Shown piece by piece: positions 9,557 through 24,250 of a stretch of 64,000 nt of DNA. Within the stretch, counting starts at the first letter, position 1. Every line of letters starts with the position of its first letter. The notes under the pieces were generated by a model. That model was not told where the DNA came from. It ran no database searches and saw nothing but the letters and a program-made list of their open reading frames with translations. The translations under genes were made by a program, and so were the position numbers. The DNA is from Merluccius polli (lineage: Eukaryota > Chordata > Actinopteri > Gadiformes > Merlucciidae): NCBI GenBank assembly GCA_030340625.1, contig JAOPHQ010004838.1:398501-462500 (forward strand), read 5' to 3'.

Positions 9557-12500
9557 GAAAGTAGCAAGAATTGCAAAGGATGTACGACAGAGAACAAGCA
9601 CACATAAATAAGAGTAACATATAATTTACATTATTTAAAAAAGGTGGTATAGGCCAGTTAAGTACAGCAAATACAATTAAAATAAAACACATTCACATGC
9701 ATTAAAAACACAGACACAAACCTAAAGTGGAAACATACAAATTTCCCACCTGCACATTCTGTGTCTGCAAACAATCTCACAGCAGGAACTGAATATCCCA
9801 GCCAAGAGCAGGTCACATGCATTACAGATGAGTTGGGGGCACTAAGCCAACCTAAGCTGTGTGATGTTTAGCCATGGTAGAAAGTGCTCTTTCAAATAAT
9901 CTTCGAAACACCAGCCAGTCTGCCAAAGAAATGGGATTCAGTGCAGAAAGCATCCCGACGGTACACTGGGAGCACCTTTCATAACGATTCTGCATTAGGA
10001 GGACTGAATTTCTGGAAGTGACACACACCATGTGGTATTTAGACCTAAATGCCACTCACGTCATCTCTGATCAGAATATGAAGAAGACCTGAGAGAAAGT
10101 ACCGTTACATCCCTACCCCACACACACACACGCACGCACGCACATGCACGCACACACACACACGCGTGTCTGGCTGACAAGCGATTTGCAGAATGTCACG
10201 TTTGTCCTGGACGCTCGCCAGCTGTTTACACTGCTCCTTAATGTCAGCTCTGCTACACCCTGGCCGCAGGAAAGGAGGTGTGTGTGTGTGGGGTGGTGGG
10301 GGGGGTTGCTTAGACAACCCAAGATGAGGATATTTCCTTTTTAAAAGGTGAAAATAACGATGTGTTAAGAAGACGGGTTTACAGATTAGAGGCTCGCAGA
10401 TATGCTGTCCTGTAACCCGGAGGTCTTTCTCTCCCCATGGCAACACGCAGCGACTCGCGGTGCGCTCTGGCGAGCCGGCGAGAAATCAATGCTGGGAGGC
10501 CTATAGGGCCTTCATTAGACAATGCATGACCTTCGCTACCCAGCGAGGTCACTCCTATTTTCTCTGCAACAAGTGGGGGCATGTCAACAAATTATTACAG
10601 GGGGGGGGGGGGGGGAGTTTAGCAGACTTCGCTGGAGAAGCCTCCCCCTGTACCGCTGGTGGTGCGGGTCTGTGGTAACCGGTAAACAATGAATGATTCA
10701 TAAGTCGGATCGCACGGCATCACACTCACACTGTTTAGTAACCTTTCACTTGGAATGCAAGGGAAGGCACTGCAGCAGATTGCATTCAGGGTAGAAAGTG
10801 ATACATCTCACAGGTTATTTAATCAATTTCGGCGTTATTGTTGTGCTCGTCAAGTCCACACTTCACGTGCATTCTCTGAGAAATACTGTTTGGTCTAATT
10901 TGTTTAGGGATACATCGGTTTCCTTAAGCCAACACTGGCTTCGAAACAGCAGTGTGAATAAAATGCAATCTGGTACCAAAGACAAAGTAAAAAAATAATA
11001 AGGCTTCTTTTATTTAGTTGATTCCCATCAGGGATGCAAGAAAAAAAATGTTTGCGCACCTAATAGTTTCGACTAATTTAGACATATTGAAAGTCAGTTC
11101 TAATCTGTATTTTACAGTCCCACAGCGGAGCTCGGCTGGACACGCAGTTTTTGATCTGCTTTTTACTGTTGTAGAACTAGCAGGATACATTTCTAGACAG
11201 ACATTTTAATGTTATATCCATTGGGGAGATTTTGAAACGTGACGTATTGTTTAGGGCAGGGCAGGGCACTTTGTAATTCGCCGATTGTGTAGAAATATTG
11301 AACAAAAAGCCTGTAGAGAGGCGTGCGCCTGCCTGACCGTTTTGCTTGGAATCCCCGTATGATGTATTTGTAAGATGTCGGGAAAATGATCACAAAATGA
11401 TTTTCTATTACAATATTTGCTACGTTTACTCAAATACACGTTTGCACCCCTAATTCCCGTGGAAAATGTGCAAGGGAACCATTGAAAGTGATAATTGAAT
11501 GCTTTGGTTTAAGCGCGTTTGATCCTAAGCAATAATATTGTCTGTCCAGTCCAGGCTGTTTTATTACCTCGCATGCAGAACTACAAAATCCAAGTTCATA
11601 AACTAAAAGTCATCCTGAGAGATATGAGCCAACAACTTGTATTTGCTTACTCAACCCAGAGAGCCAACTCATGAACTGGCTGAGTTCGACAGAAATATGG
11701 CAAGTCTTTTACTTTCTGAATATAGAATTTCCAACCTCTGCTAAAATGGCTGTGGGCAAAACATATTGTTGAGAGTGTTAACCACAGAAGCACAATGTTA
11801 GCACAGGCTTGTCTCCATTTTGTATGTGACGTGTCAGTGCTAACACTTCAATCCTTTTAAAACAACAAGAGATTTTAGCATTAACTACAACACCGTCTGA
11901 ACATCAGATTCTGTGAAAAACAACTAAATTAAATCAGCAAAATCGGACCCCGATACAGAATACAATTATGCCCAATTTTGCTATAATTTTTTCCAGCAAA
12001 CGTTTTGAATTTTCTAAACTGAATTACTTCATTGTGGTTGAGAAGGCGATGCAAAACGATGTTTAAAATCATGATCATACTTATAATCAGCCCATTTCAG
12101 AAGCACAAAACAGACGTGCTTGTCCTACATGATACCAGCGTGAACTTTGTTTGCATGAGACTCCCTTATTATACGGCCAATATATCACAGCAGACAACCC
12201 ACACAGACCGCCCCCCCCCCCCACACACAACTCCTCCTATGCCCCTGCTTTTCATGCTCCAGCCAAGGTCAAATCATCACCATAACCCCCCCCCCCACCC
12301 CGGAAGACCTCCATCTTAACCAGGAGCAGTCAAGAGGGAGGGGAGCCAGGTGGGGGGGGATTTATGGTCCGGCCCCCGTCATGATTACCAATCAGATGGA
12401 GTAATGGTTGCTTAAGCAGACAGGGGTCTTTGTCATTCCTCTGGGGGTGAAGTGCCAGTCAAGGTTTCTATCCCTATAGCCCCACCACCACCACAACCAC

Positions 12501-12617
12501 AACCCCCACCCTCCGCCCTGGCCGGGTGAATCTCCAGGGTGAGGGATTGGCCTTCCCAATTACACTGCATTATGGGAGATAAGTAGGAGCTGTTAAAGAG
12601 TCAGGTATCACTCTCCT

Positions 12618-12659
12618 CACACACGCACACACACACACACACACACACACCCACACAGG

Positions 12660-12747
<88 letters not shown>

Positions 12748-12771
12748 CAAACACACACACACACACACACA
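12618..12771. repeat. Longest (CA)n microsatellite of the window
   Basis: About 154 bp of CA with short interruptions (ACGC, CCACACAGGCAT, AGGCAA), giving a compound tract. The interruptions suggest an old array with a younger, pure central block at about 12662-12745. Confidence 0.97.
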
Positions 12772-14379
12772 GCTGGTCACTTATCTCCAATCAACTTTTA
12801 ATAAGACCCTGGCTATTGGGAGTGGGGGAGGGGGGCATGGCATGAAGCTTATTGCTGGCACAATGTTGACTCACATTCACCAGTGAGATGATATGATGAT
12901 ATGAACTAAGCTTGTTTCCACCTATCAAGCAAGAGTGCAGCCACCATTCATTCTGACATCTAACTGATACGACTACAGTTTTGAGTGCCAATAATGACAA
13001 TTTCCGCACAAGAGCAGTTATTGCATTTGGCACTGGAATGAGCTGAACATCGGCGTTTTTTTCTTTTTGAGTGAATAAGACGTCAACAAGATATACTTAT
13101 GTTTGGTAAATAATATACCATATATTGCTAATTATTATCCCAAATGATCTCACATAAATCTTTGATGATTTATTTATAATTCTTCAAATAATCTGTCCTT
13201 TTGAGTTCCAAGTAAATAACTTGTGCGTCGGCCATGTCTTGTGTATATATTATATTTCCACATACATACTCACGTGGTCGATGGCTAGCACCGCAAGGCT
13301 TTTGAGCTAAAATATAGAACAGCCATGGCTGTAGGATTCACCCTTGAGGGGTTGTCAATAGCAACCGACATGCCTACGAGGAAAATACTGAATCAAATTG
13401 GGCTGGCTTAATTAGGCATGTATGAAGGCCATTCCAATTACCATTCCATAAGAAAAAGTCTAAATTGTGATACATCCTCGCAGTGCTATGCGTTTAATGG
13501 TCACGTTTCCATCAGTGGTTATTAATTGTATGTCATGTAAAATCTGTGAAAAACAACTTTAGTGTGATAATGTTATGGGAGCAAACATTTCCATTCTATA
13601 ACCTTTCTATTTGTCTCACCGGTCTGACACCAAGGAGACCATTCCTGCAGACCTCACTTCACCTTTGTTCTCATAGAAATAGGGAATGTATTTCTATGTG
13701 TGTCCAACAACATGAACCATACTTAATAATCACTGGTAGGAGCACTCCTGTCACCACTCCGGCAGCACTGAAAACACATCCATCACAGCAAATCATATTT
13801 TCAAAAAGGATTGTGCCGTTGGTATAGTTATTTTTATTTATATTCCAAAAAACAAGACTTAGCTACTAAAGATTTTCTATTTTCTGAGTACAAATTATAG
13901 TTCTGTCAACTGTTCACAAGAAACTTCTCGACATGAAATGGTATTTAATAGGCTTATTAGAAACAGATGTGTTTTATTGAATGCATATCCCCCAGTGGGA
14001 CCTGCTACACCATGCCTGGGTGTAGCGTATTAGTGTACTTATCGACTTCTAAGTTAATAAAATCCAGCTCATGTGTTCTGAGAATCACTGTTTTGTAAGT
14101 GTAATTGTAATTTGTTTATTTAAGTATCACATTCCACATCAACATTTTCTCAAACCGATGTTCAATTATAAAAATATAACATTGTTTCAAAATAGGTTGT
14201 ATTAGTTATTTATTTTATTATAAGAAGTTATTTCTTTACTTATTATTATCGTTACTTATTCAAACGTAATATATATTAATTACTTTAAGCTGTTCATTTT
14301 GTCTGTTTATCCATACCTTGCTTTTTCCTCTTCCTTAAAGGACAAGTACTGGGTGTTTCAATGTTTTCATATATATACA

Positions 14380-14444
<65 letters not shown>
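14380..14444. repeat. (AT)n microsatellite
   Basis: A pure alternating AT tract of about 65 bp, self-complementary and able to extrude a cruciform. Confidence 0.97.
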
Positions 14445-14447
<3 letters not shown>

Positions 14448-15119
14448 AATATGCAAATAAATACTATAACACAAAGTTACGTTAAGCATCAATTACACAC
14501 CCAGCATGTGTGTCTCACACATGCACACTCAAACACACTTTTTATATCATATATGATTTAAAAAACAATATCTGTGTGTGTTCTCAGTCTCTGCCTGGAG
14601 GCCTGGCAGCTAATGGTAGGCTACTAAGAAAATGATAAGCAACACACATACCAAGTTGTTAAACAAAACTGAACATAGGATGCTTCCCACTGCCAAGCCC
14701 CAAGCAAACTAGGGTTGGCACCATTAATTCTTCCTAAAACCAAGTGTCTTCATTTTATTTCAAAGGTTTGGAACAGGAAGAAAGCACTTACTTTTGCCCT
14801 CTGGATACATGTGTTCAGGGTTATTGTCCTACAGCCAGGTATCTGTTGCATCCTTAATTACCTGCACTGCTCTGGCATATTAAACTGGTCTGGGTTTTCA
14901 TTGTGTATTTCGTCAGGTAATCTAAAATAAGTGGTCTGACAACAGTGTAACTTGAATTGTGCCAAAGCGTTTATTTTTATTTCATTTTTATCGTTATTTT
15001 TATCTATCTTTCTTCAGGGAATTACTGATTTAGATGTTATGCTAGGCTGCCAGCAGTATAGCCTTCTTTGTAGTTGGTGAGTTGACACCAATCATGACCA
15101 AAAGTACTTGTTAGGTGGG

Positions 15120-15310
15120 CTTGCACAACTCCTATTATCTATCATACCTATTATTTGTATTACTCCTATTATCTATCATGCTATATTTTTATTACTTCTA
15201 TTATCTATCATGCTATGTTTTTATTAGGTGTGCAGATTTAGCTGCACAACTCCTATGATGTATCATACTTGTTATTTTTAATACTACTATTAGGTGTGCA
15301 GCTTTAGCTG
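15120..15310. repeat. Degenerate tandem repeat with TCTATCAT core
   Basis: Three to five imperfect units carry ACTCCTATTATCTATCAT-CTA and TTTTTATTA. Two copies of TTAGGTGTGCAG-TTTAGCTGC close the block. Unit length varies, so boundaries are approximate. Confidence 0.65.
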
Positions 15311-15960
15311 CCAAATTTGGTGCAATTTCAAGGCGCGATAAGTTCAATATTAATAAACTTTGAATTAACAAAGCAACGCTCTGTGCAGCAGCGGGGGCGG
15401 GGCTTCAGGGGACTGACTCCAGCATGTCTTCACCTACATCCACAGCGGGCCTTTACAGGCACGTTGCAGCCAAAATCGGATGTATATACAAATGTTACAA
15501 CCAAACCCATGCTCAGTGCCACTCTGCCATTGGAACCGCCAATTACGTTACAACCAAACTCTTCTTCACTTCCCTGGAGTCTGATCACGAGTGAATACAG
15601 GAACAGCGCCTCTCTGCCATTGCAACTCAAAATTGTGTCCGAAAACAGGCATGTTTTGGACGGGCACTGCACTAGTACTTTAAATAGGCAGATTTACATT
15701 GTGAGCTTTGAACTTGTTTATTATGTGAATATATTTGACATAATTGAAGTATAAAGTTTTTTAGTTTAGTATTTCATGTTTTCTGTAATTTTATTGTGTG
15801 GCTTAAATTGTAATCAAATTGCAAATGTTGAGTGCTATTTTTTGATTGCTGGGTTTAATTTATTTAGTATACTTTTATTTCTTTTTTACATTTAACGTCT
15901 TACTATTATGGTAACTGAAAATTGCATTTCATATTCAAAGTACTTCAAGGGATCGGCAAT

Positions 15961-15997
15961 TACCCAAAGGTGAGTAGTCGGTACTCACCTTTGGGTA
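15961..15997. repeat. Perfect 16-bp inverted repeat, 5-nt loop
   Basis: Arms 15961-15976 and 15982-15997 are exact complements around GTCGG. It is followed by GGTACCGAATCGTGC and AGAGAAGCACATCCCTA, which resembles the end of a hAT-like element. I found no matching left end. Confidence 0.85.
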
Positions 15998-16087
15998 CTT
16001 GGGTACCGAATCGTGCTTGAAAGGAGAGAAGCACATCCCTACAAGAAATCTATTAAAACTGAGCACATTACAATCTAAGAGGCCAAA

Positions 16088-16116
16088 CATGGTAGGGGAA
16101 ATATACCCCTACCATG
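16088..16116. repeat. Perfect 11-bp inverted repeat, 7-nt loop
   Basis: Arms 16088-16098 and 16106-16116 (CATGGTAGGGG and complement) flank AAATATA. A partial third copy of the arm, CATGGTAG, follows at about 16126. Confidence 0.85.
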
Positions 16117-19100
16117 GTAGGTCACATGGTAGTGGCAACAACTACCATTGACTGGCACTGAAGAGCCATTTTAAATACTTAATATCATATTTTTATAACA
16201 AAATCCAATTTAAATTAGGCTAAAAAGCATTTTGTGATGTGCATCATTGCAGTTGGCTCTCATAGATAATTGTGTTCTGCATCGCTCCAGTTGAATTGTT
16301 GTTAGGTGTGGGACAAAACCGTTGCCTAGCTTTTGAACTTATTGTAAATAATCATCCAAAATAAATTATTGTCCGTCAAGACATGATAACAATAAACCCC
16401 TTTCTTTCCCCTTTATCGAATCGCTTACTTGCCACTGTGGGCAAGTGAGCCCTGTGGAGAATTGTGGACCAGATTAAATAAAAAATAGCCTAATTGGATA
16501 AATTATTAGATGTTATGGGAAACTACACGTTGTTTAATGTTAGTTGATTCTATTATTAAAAGCATGGTGTAATTCAATGTATGGCCGGCGTCCATAATTC
16601 ATATCGTGAACATCCCTAATTTGTGTTGTTGCTTTTTTTAATAGTTTTATACAAAAACCTGATGCAATTAAGTGTGAAAACAGCAATTTGGTATTCCTGC
16701 TCCAAATGACCAACGACGTATAATTGCAGTGCCATTCTGCGACTCACTTCATTACCTGGTCTATGACCTTTTTACAGCTAATTAACATAGTTGTCAGCAA
16801 AGTATAGCTCCAGCTGAAGCCAGCCACGGTGCCATAAATCCAGCCATAGCTCCCTTCCTCCTAAATCAAGCAGAAGAAGAGGGATGAATGGGTAAACACA
16901 TAGGGACGTAAAGCACCCACTGCATGACCTTTCAGGACTTTACTAAAACAACAACGCAAACACAGAATCTCATAATGACCTGTGTACAGTGTTCCCTGAT
17001 TATACAGAGAGAGAGAGAAAGAGAGAAACTTAGTTTTTATGCTGACAGATCACACAGAGTATAGATCAATTTTCAACAACATTTGTAATTTGAATCTTAA
17101 ATAATAGTTTATATCAGGCCTATGTAACTGAAGGAGAGAATAGTGCATTATGTGATATTCTTCATACAAGCCTATACAATTGACTGAGAAGAAAGCATGG
17201 CAGCTCTCTCACATGTTGGATATAAACTAAGTTGTCATGGCAACATTCATGCAAGATTTGTGGAAGCACCAGTCTGCTAAATTTGCTATGACCAAATTAA
17301 AGGGATAATCCATCAAACCCTTGCATATAATTACAACATTACCTTGCTCAATATTGCATGAACAAACTTTTATTGTGCATTTTAAATTATATTACATTCT
17401 CAAGCCACAGTGTAAACCATTTCATGCCCTGTTCATTTTACATAATTTTAATCCCAGGTCTATTATATTTCCTGCCGTTGAAAAATATGATATATTGCAA
17501 GAAATGGTAGGCTAAGAACATTGCAAAACACACACAACTACTATTCAGACGTGCCTATCCACAGGGAGAATACAGTTCATATGTCATGTGGTGGGATATA
17601 CTACCTCTAGAGACAGAACAACATTGTGATTTGAATATAGACAGATAGGATGCATGTGTCCATCTGTAATAGCGGATAAGTCACGTGATACACGTCCCAA
17701 CTGCAGTGACCAAAGAACAAAACAGTGGTGCCGTGTAAGTGCCATGTCATTTTTGCTTTTTTAAAGACAAAGGATTGGATGCAGTTGAAATATGCAGAAC
17801 TTTATAACGATAGGTACAAGCCACACCAGAAACGATTGAATCTATATCAGCCTGCTTCACCAATCATCAATTATCCATGCCTATAGCGTTTCCTTTACTG
17901 TTAGCATTTTGGCTCTTCCATCCAAGAATTTTAGCTCTGTCTTCTCTCCTTACGAGACAAATGATAGCAATTCAAGATCAATAAGGGAAGGCTTTCAAGC
18001 TTTCAAGCCTGACAGGTGTTAAAAAGAAATAGGGCTTTGTACTGTGTCTGCGTATTCATTAAAATGGCATCCAGATAAAACAAGAGAAGCGCCTAATCAC
18101 CGTTTTCTCCTTTTAAGCAATGACACGAGGACACCAAAACACCCGGGACTGCAATAATTTTGCCCATGGAAACTGGTGCTAATGGTGCTTTTTGGATTCA
18201 TACCTGGCATTTTTTTCCATGGCCTTCACCAAACACTCCAGTCCCGACACTGTGAATCCCCCCTAATGAGACTAATGGCCACTTCTCAGATGTACAAGGG
18301 GAAAAAGTGCTAAACAACAGTGGGAAAACATTGTCTCACAATGACCTTGACGATCTTTAACCATTTGAAACCAAAATTAATTCACATGTAGTATATACCC
18401 TGCTTTGTGCTGCTCTCATAGCAAGCAATAAACACTTTCACTCTCCTCAAACTGTTCAGAGTTTAGCTGTCAGCGATGTGAAATGAAAGTTACGGGTTGT
18501 TTCATTGGGTGCTTTCTATGTTGTTCGGGAGCACAACATAGCTTCTAGCTGTTTATCTGAGGCTGAAATAATGGCTGCCATTTTGCTCTCCCAGACACAA
18601 AGCAAAGCGGGGCGTTTGATGCAGACACAAAAAGACCATGCGAATTTGTCGAAGTTCTCCAAAGTGAGTGCTACTATGGAAACACGACCCTTATGGGGAA
18701 TGTGAACAAAAAAGTAATGATGTTCTAGATCGAGAGATTCAAAGAAACGTTATCCAAGATTAAAAAGGTCAGTTCATAATATCTCCTGTAGTAAACTTCC
18801 TGAGGCAAAATAATGACAAGACTTTTCACGTTTTTCACCTTATAGATAATGAATTGGGGAGTTCAGGCGTGCAGCTCGGAAAAAGACCTGATTTGCTGCA
18901 AGATGTAATACCTTGCTTCAACTCATAAACCAACAGTCGGTTATTTCTGTGCTAATAGAACATTTTCTCAGTTAAAACAAATTATGTAATACAAACAAAA
19001 GCCCTAGATGTAATGCCCGTGCACACACAGAAGGTAAAACAAACTTTAGTCACCTTGGCCAAACGTCTGCACAGGAAACAGGTGGTGCGTAACAGGGTGC

Positions 19101-22100
19101 ACATGACCTCATGTAGGCTATTATGCTACTTCACCAAAAACCTTCCAGCGGTTAACCAATGGAACATTAACAACAAGTTTCCAGACTGCAAGCCCTCATA
19201 GTCATCTTCTGGGGCTCATGCTGGCTTTTTATATTTATTTTGCAAAAAAAGCTCTGCAGTCACTTGGAAAATGCACACCGTTTTCCATAAAGCAACCCAC
19301 CCACAACACTATGATAGCCTACAAAGAAACACAACCCTATGTTGGGTCAGGTGCAATGAATCACAGTGTTACAGGTAGATAAGTGATATTCTGTATGAAG
19401 CTGTAACACGTCAGTATGTGAAACTGCAATAGTCCATCTTGCAAAATAAGCAAGGAAAATACAGTTTTAATTGGATGAGTAATTTAATTTGTTTAATCTA
19501 TACCTACAAAACCAACTCAGTGGTTACTTTTAGAAGAAGGAGAAAGCAAGCAGCTCACAAGAATCAACATTGCAAGTAGGCCTATCTAAGCAATTAATCA
19601 GACTAGCTCAGGCTTAAAGGGCTACACCATATCCCATTTAAAGAAATACATGGGACAATGTTCAGCCCTGTCACCAACAATACAATCCTGCACTAGCTAG
19701 ACAAAAGGAAAATACAAGAGAAACCAGAGATAATGCTATTAAAAGGGTTCTGTATTAAATTTTAAAAAATCATTTTGACATCAGTGGTCATTGAAGGGTC
19801 CTTGTGGTTCAATTCCTGATTATGCCTAATATCTGTGACTAGAAAGCAACATAGTTTATAGTCCATTTGGGAAAATAAATGTTGGTGTTAACTAGCTTAT
19901 TGTCGCTGCCATTACCTATTCAATTGTAATATAAAGTTTAAAAATGTTTTACTTAAAGTTGGATAAAAGTTAACTATAAGACATTGTTTGTATAGCCACA
20001 TTTGTCATGTTTATAATGAGAATAGCTTGTCATTAACATTTCTAAGAAGATGAAAAATGTTTGTATCATGGATTCCACCCTGATTCTAAATTAACGGGAA
20101 TGATTGGATTGTTTGACAAGTTGTCACATTGGCAGAAGAAAAATGTGCATTTCTAGCAAGACACAATGAGACAAAATGAACAAAATATAAACAAAAAATA
20201 AACCCAGCTAACTGGATTCATCTTCGGAGGATCATTTTCTTCTGGAAAAACTTGAACATTTTTATTAAGGATCTTAGTTCTGATTCCTTGCCTTAAGAAA
20301 AAGCCTAAGAATTGATTCGCCAGACCGTCATAGTAATAATCTACTCATATTAAACATGTTAAAACATTCCTAGTGGGATTTTGAAGATATGCAACAGTAC
20401 GCCAATGCTTGTGATTTTTACTTTGCAAAAAAAACAAAAAACAAAGTGAACTAAAGGGATGGGAACGTGTATGATACCAGATTATATTTGGCTCTGTACA
20501 CATGACCACAGGCTGCAACATTCTGGAGTAATTTCACACTAACGTGTGGCTGGTGTTATGGCACTTTGTCACGTTGGTGAGATTTCTAGTGCAGCAAGTC
20601 CCAGCGAACTATTGCCAAAACCTGTCCTATTTTCCCCTGCCCGGCTGCTCGAACTTTACATGATGAATACTCTTCTCTAGAGAGAGAAAAAACAGCCCTT
20701 GTTGTTGTTATTGATGTTCTCAATTAATAACCCCACCTCCACCCCACACACGCACACACACATCCAATACTCTGCCACATGCAATTTAATGCATAAGCCA
20801 GAAGAACAGAGTGGATGGATATCTACAACTATTGTGTCAAGCAAAATTAAAAATAAACAAATATATATATAGTTTGCAGTTTGGTAACATTTAGGCTATG
20901 TAACATATCCTATATACCCTAACCCTATATATTGGCTTATCCCCAAAGATTACAAAAACAAACAGACAAAGTAAGCCATAAAACAAACGGCACAAAACAC
21001 TGTTGTTTCAAATTTTCTTTATGCCGTTTCCAGGCCTTGGTTAGATTACCATCTGGTAATAAGTCCAGAGTTAATGATCAGGGGTACATTCCAAGAATCC
21101 CAACCACACAGACACACACACTGCTGTACAGCACAAAATTTGTCAAAGGGCTATCTGTAATTAAAAATCAGCTCAGTGAACGACTGCTATTCAGTCCTAC
21201 GACTTTCCTGATAAGATTTTCACACTCATTAAAAAGGGGCTGTGGCCCAAAAACACAGACGCCTCCCTTGGCAGCATGTTCCCGCCACCTGCTCTGTGCA
21301 CCAGGCCGAGACCATGACCACCGGCAGTCAAAGTGTCATTTCCCCAACGGGCAAATGGATGTCTGAAGGTGAGAGACTCTGGTGGCCACGGGCCAACATG
21401 AGTCACTGGGCCCATGTCCTCAATGCCAACACCAGGTTACTGTCAAAGTTGCATGGGTTTGCCCACCACCACCCCCACCCCACACCCACCCAGCCCCAAG
21501 CAAGGTGACTCTGACTCCTGCGATTCCCTCCTGGTAATGTTTTCCCACCTGGCACCTTGAAAACCTGTTCAATTTCCTCTTGTCCCGCTTTCTCTTTTGC
21601 TTTTCTTTCACACTTACTTCGCCTTCAAATTAACTTTTACCACATTTTTTTTTAGGCCTTTGACTGCTCTACCCTGAGCCAAATACCTATCATTTTAATT
21701 AATTTATGTTCATAGCATAGCAGCCCCTATTACGCACAAGTTAACTTACCAAATGTAACAACATAGAAACTGAGTTTTAATAAATACTAGATTACTAGTA
21801 TTACTAGTACTACTAAATTAGCGTCAGCATAATATTCTATGAGTGTGTAATGTCTTAAATGACACTCGAGGCTTAAGGTCTGTAATGAGCTGCTGTGGTA
21901 GTGTGAAAAAGTAGAAACATGTAGTTTACTAGTGGCTGTAGCAAAAATAAATATTGGGCTGTGAATAGCAAATAAATTCCACTGCACACGGTTACGCCGT
22001 GAAGAGGTGGCTCGCCACTTATCAGAAGACTATTCAAAACAAATAATTCCAATACAAAATAAAATGTGAAAAATAAAACATCCTCAAACCTTTATGTGTC

Positions 22101-24091
22101 TGTTCTTTGGAGAAAACTGTCACCATCTAATACAAATACTATAAAAGATGTCATTCTACAACTAGTCTGTCCTGAGATTAACCTCCACACAATTTATGTT
22201 TTTTCAAGCTCGCCAAAGCGATGTTTCCCAAGTCATTTTCCTGACTCAACGTACAGCCTCTTCATATAAACTGGAAACCAAGGTAGGCAATTTGAGTGCC
22301 AATAAAAAATACTATGTATAAGCAACGTCTGTTTTATCAAACAAGACCTGACGTCACAGTTCACTATTTATTACATGAAAAAACAACCTAAATGAACAAA
22401 TGCTACATAGGCCACCAAAATCTACCCGTAAGTAGAAATTGAAAGTCCGGCCCTTTCTGGTCAATAGAAGATGTACAGAAAGCCTATATGACAACACAAT
22501 TGAGAGTAGAGTGCTCTTACGCGAGGGAATCTGTTGCACTGTTCTGGTCCCACATTAATGTGACCTCAACCCGTTGCACTTAGCCATGAGACGAGATTGA
22601 ATCCATGCAATACAAAAGAATACCACCACTACTCATAAATACGACAGTTTTCCCTCCGCACACAAAGCTCCTACAACATACTTTCTGCATACGCCAAATG
22701 TGCATTAAGGCGATGGGGAAGATGAACGCAAAGCCCTCCAGTCTTCAACAAGGAAAATGTAGCTTCAAGGGCAAAATCTCATTTGCAGCATTTGCAGAGC
22801 TCTGGATAGAAAATAAATGCTAACGGTGTGGGGGAGGAAACGTATGCAGCATGTTTTAAAATCCAAGTCCTACTGGAAAACCCAGACGCCTGTGAAAAAT
22901 GATGTGACAGTGTACAGACATGTGTGACGACAAGCACGCCGCTCCTCCAAAAAAAAGGGGGCTTTTTCATTGGTTAAAAGATGCTCACATGATCCGTTGC
23001 TAAACGCTAACCCCTTCAGACAGTTGCGCGCGGCATGAATGATGGCTTTGGTTAAGGCGGGTTTGTCAAACTGTGAGTTGAAATGAAGCGTTGAGGAGAA
23101 AGCATACAGCCCGTAAGGGGTTCTGTAGTAGTCATCGTCAGCCCCTCCACACAGACGTGATTAATGGTAGTAATCAAGTGATGTCCCTTCACTGGAATGG
23201 CCCAATGGAGACCCTACCTATTTACACACTGACAGCAAACAACTCCAACTAGCACACTCATACACTCAACATTCATCTCTATTCTCCATCTATTGTGCGA
23301 CAGCTTTGGGCACAGTAACTCCCTCTTATAGACAATAATGGAATTGCATTCAGACATGCGTAAAATATTTTTGTGATAGTACTTGAAAGATGTATTAAAA
23401 AAAACAAACTCCAAATTGGATATTATTGTGGGACAAAAATGTAAGAGGCATGTGAATTGATCCTACAGGATTTGATTCGATTGAACCAAAAGCGACAAAG
23501 CAAGCAGCATTGCTGGCTAACTAGTTGTGTGTGTAAGCCTGCCGCAGGCTTTATGAGAGGGAAATGTTACATCTACCATTTTTAATTAGAATTAGATGAG
23601 TATTGTATGCAAGATAGCCTAACTAATAAACAGATGTTCTACTTTATTTTATTGGCATGCTTTGTTGAGGTGATGTTAATATGTTGACAGGCTCTAGTTT
23701 AAAAAGTAGACCACATTGCTACATAACACAATTGGGGTACTACTCTTTGGCAGAAGTATTTTTATGTTGTTGCAAGCTTTAGATAATGTTGAATAGGTGA
23801 ATAATATGATTTTCTTTGTATGTTAACTTACCTTTGCAAAATAGTGCAGCTGTGTTTTGGAGAGCTACTAAGTGTTCTTATTTTACCTTAACCTTGAAGG
23901 GATTAGATCAAATTAAGATGCAAAAATGTAATTAAAAAGAACAAGATAATTGCTAGAGAATTGGCATGGTGATAAAAAAAAAAAAAACATATAGCCTACT
24001 GTATGCAGGGCTTAATTTGGGCCGGAACACGCCGGAACATGTTCCGGCACCTCCGACGGTGGATCCGGCACCTTTTTTTTTATTTTTTATC

Positions 24092-24247
24092 CCCCCCCCC
24101 CCCCCCCCCCCCCCCGCCCCGCCGTCGCCGAACATACCCCCCCGTTGACAATCATGAACGCCCCCCCCCGTTGACAATCACGAATACCCCCCCCCCCCCC
24201 CCCCCCCCCCCGCTCGACAATCGCGAACACCCCCCCCCCCCCCCCCC
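24092..24247. repeat. C-run minisatellite inside the hAT element
   Basis: About three units of (C)9-24 plus GTTGACAATCATGAAC-like spacers. The C-runs vary greatly in length, so the true count may differ because of sequencing slippage. Confidence 0.75.
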
Positions 24248-24250
24248 AAC

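Larger units (their letters stand above)
6588..12617. other. Intron, no gene; homopolymers and microsatellites
   Basis: Unique-looking intronic DNA. It holds pyrimidine-rich 7440-7535, G23 at 8213-8235, C17 at 8502-8518, (GA)n at 8799-8826, (CA)n at 9514-9556, CA/CGCA at 10119-10168, G-runs near 9075 and 10601, and C-runs near 12211 and 12287. No coding frame, RNA gene or element end was recognised. Confidence 0.6.
12772..24005. other. AT-rich intron, no gene
   Basis: Mostly unique AT-rich sequence. It holds an (AT)n tract at 14380-14444, a degenerate tandem block at about 15120-15310 built on CTATTATCTATCATGCTAT, hairpins at 15961-15997 and 16088-16116, and short GA tracts near 17007. The open frame at 15317-15754 has no recognisable domain and lies between repeats. 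Nothing else could be supported. Confidence 0.6.

Noticed and set aside
15317..15754. 145-codon plus-strand frame
   Set aside because: It starts at the edge of a tandem repeat and has no recognisable motif.
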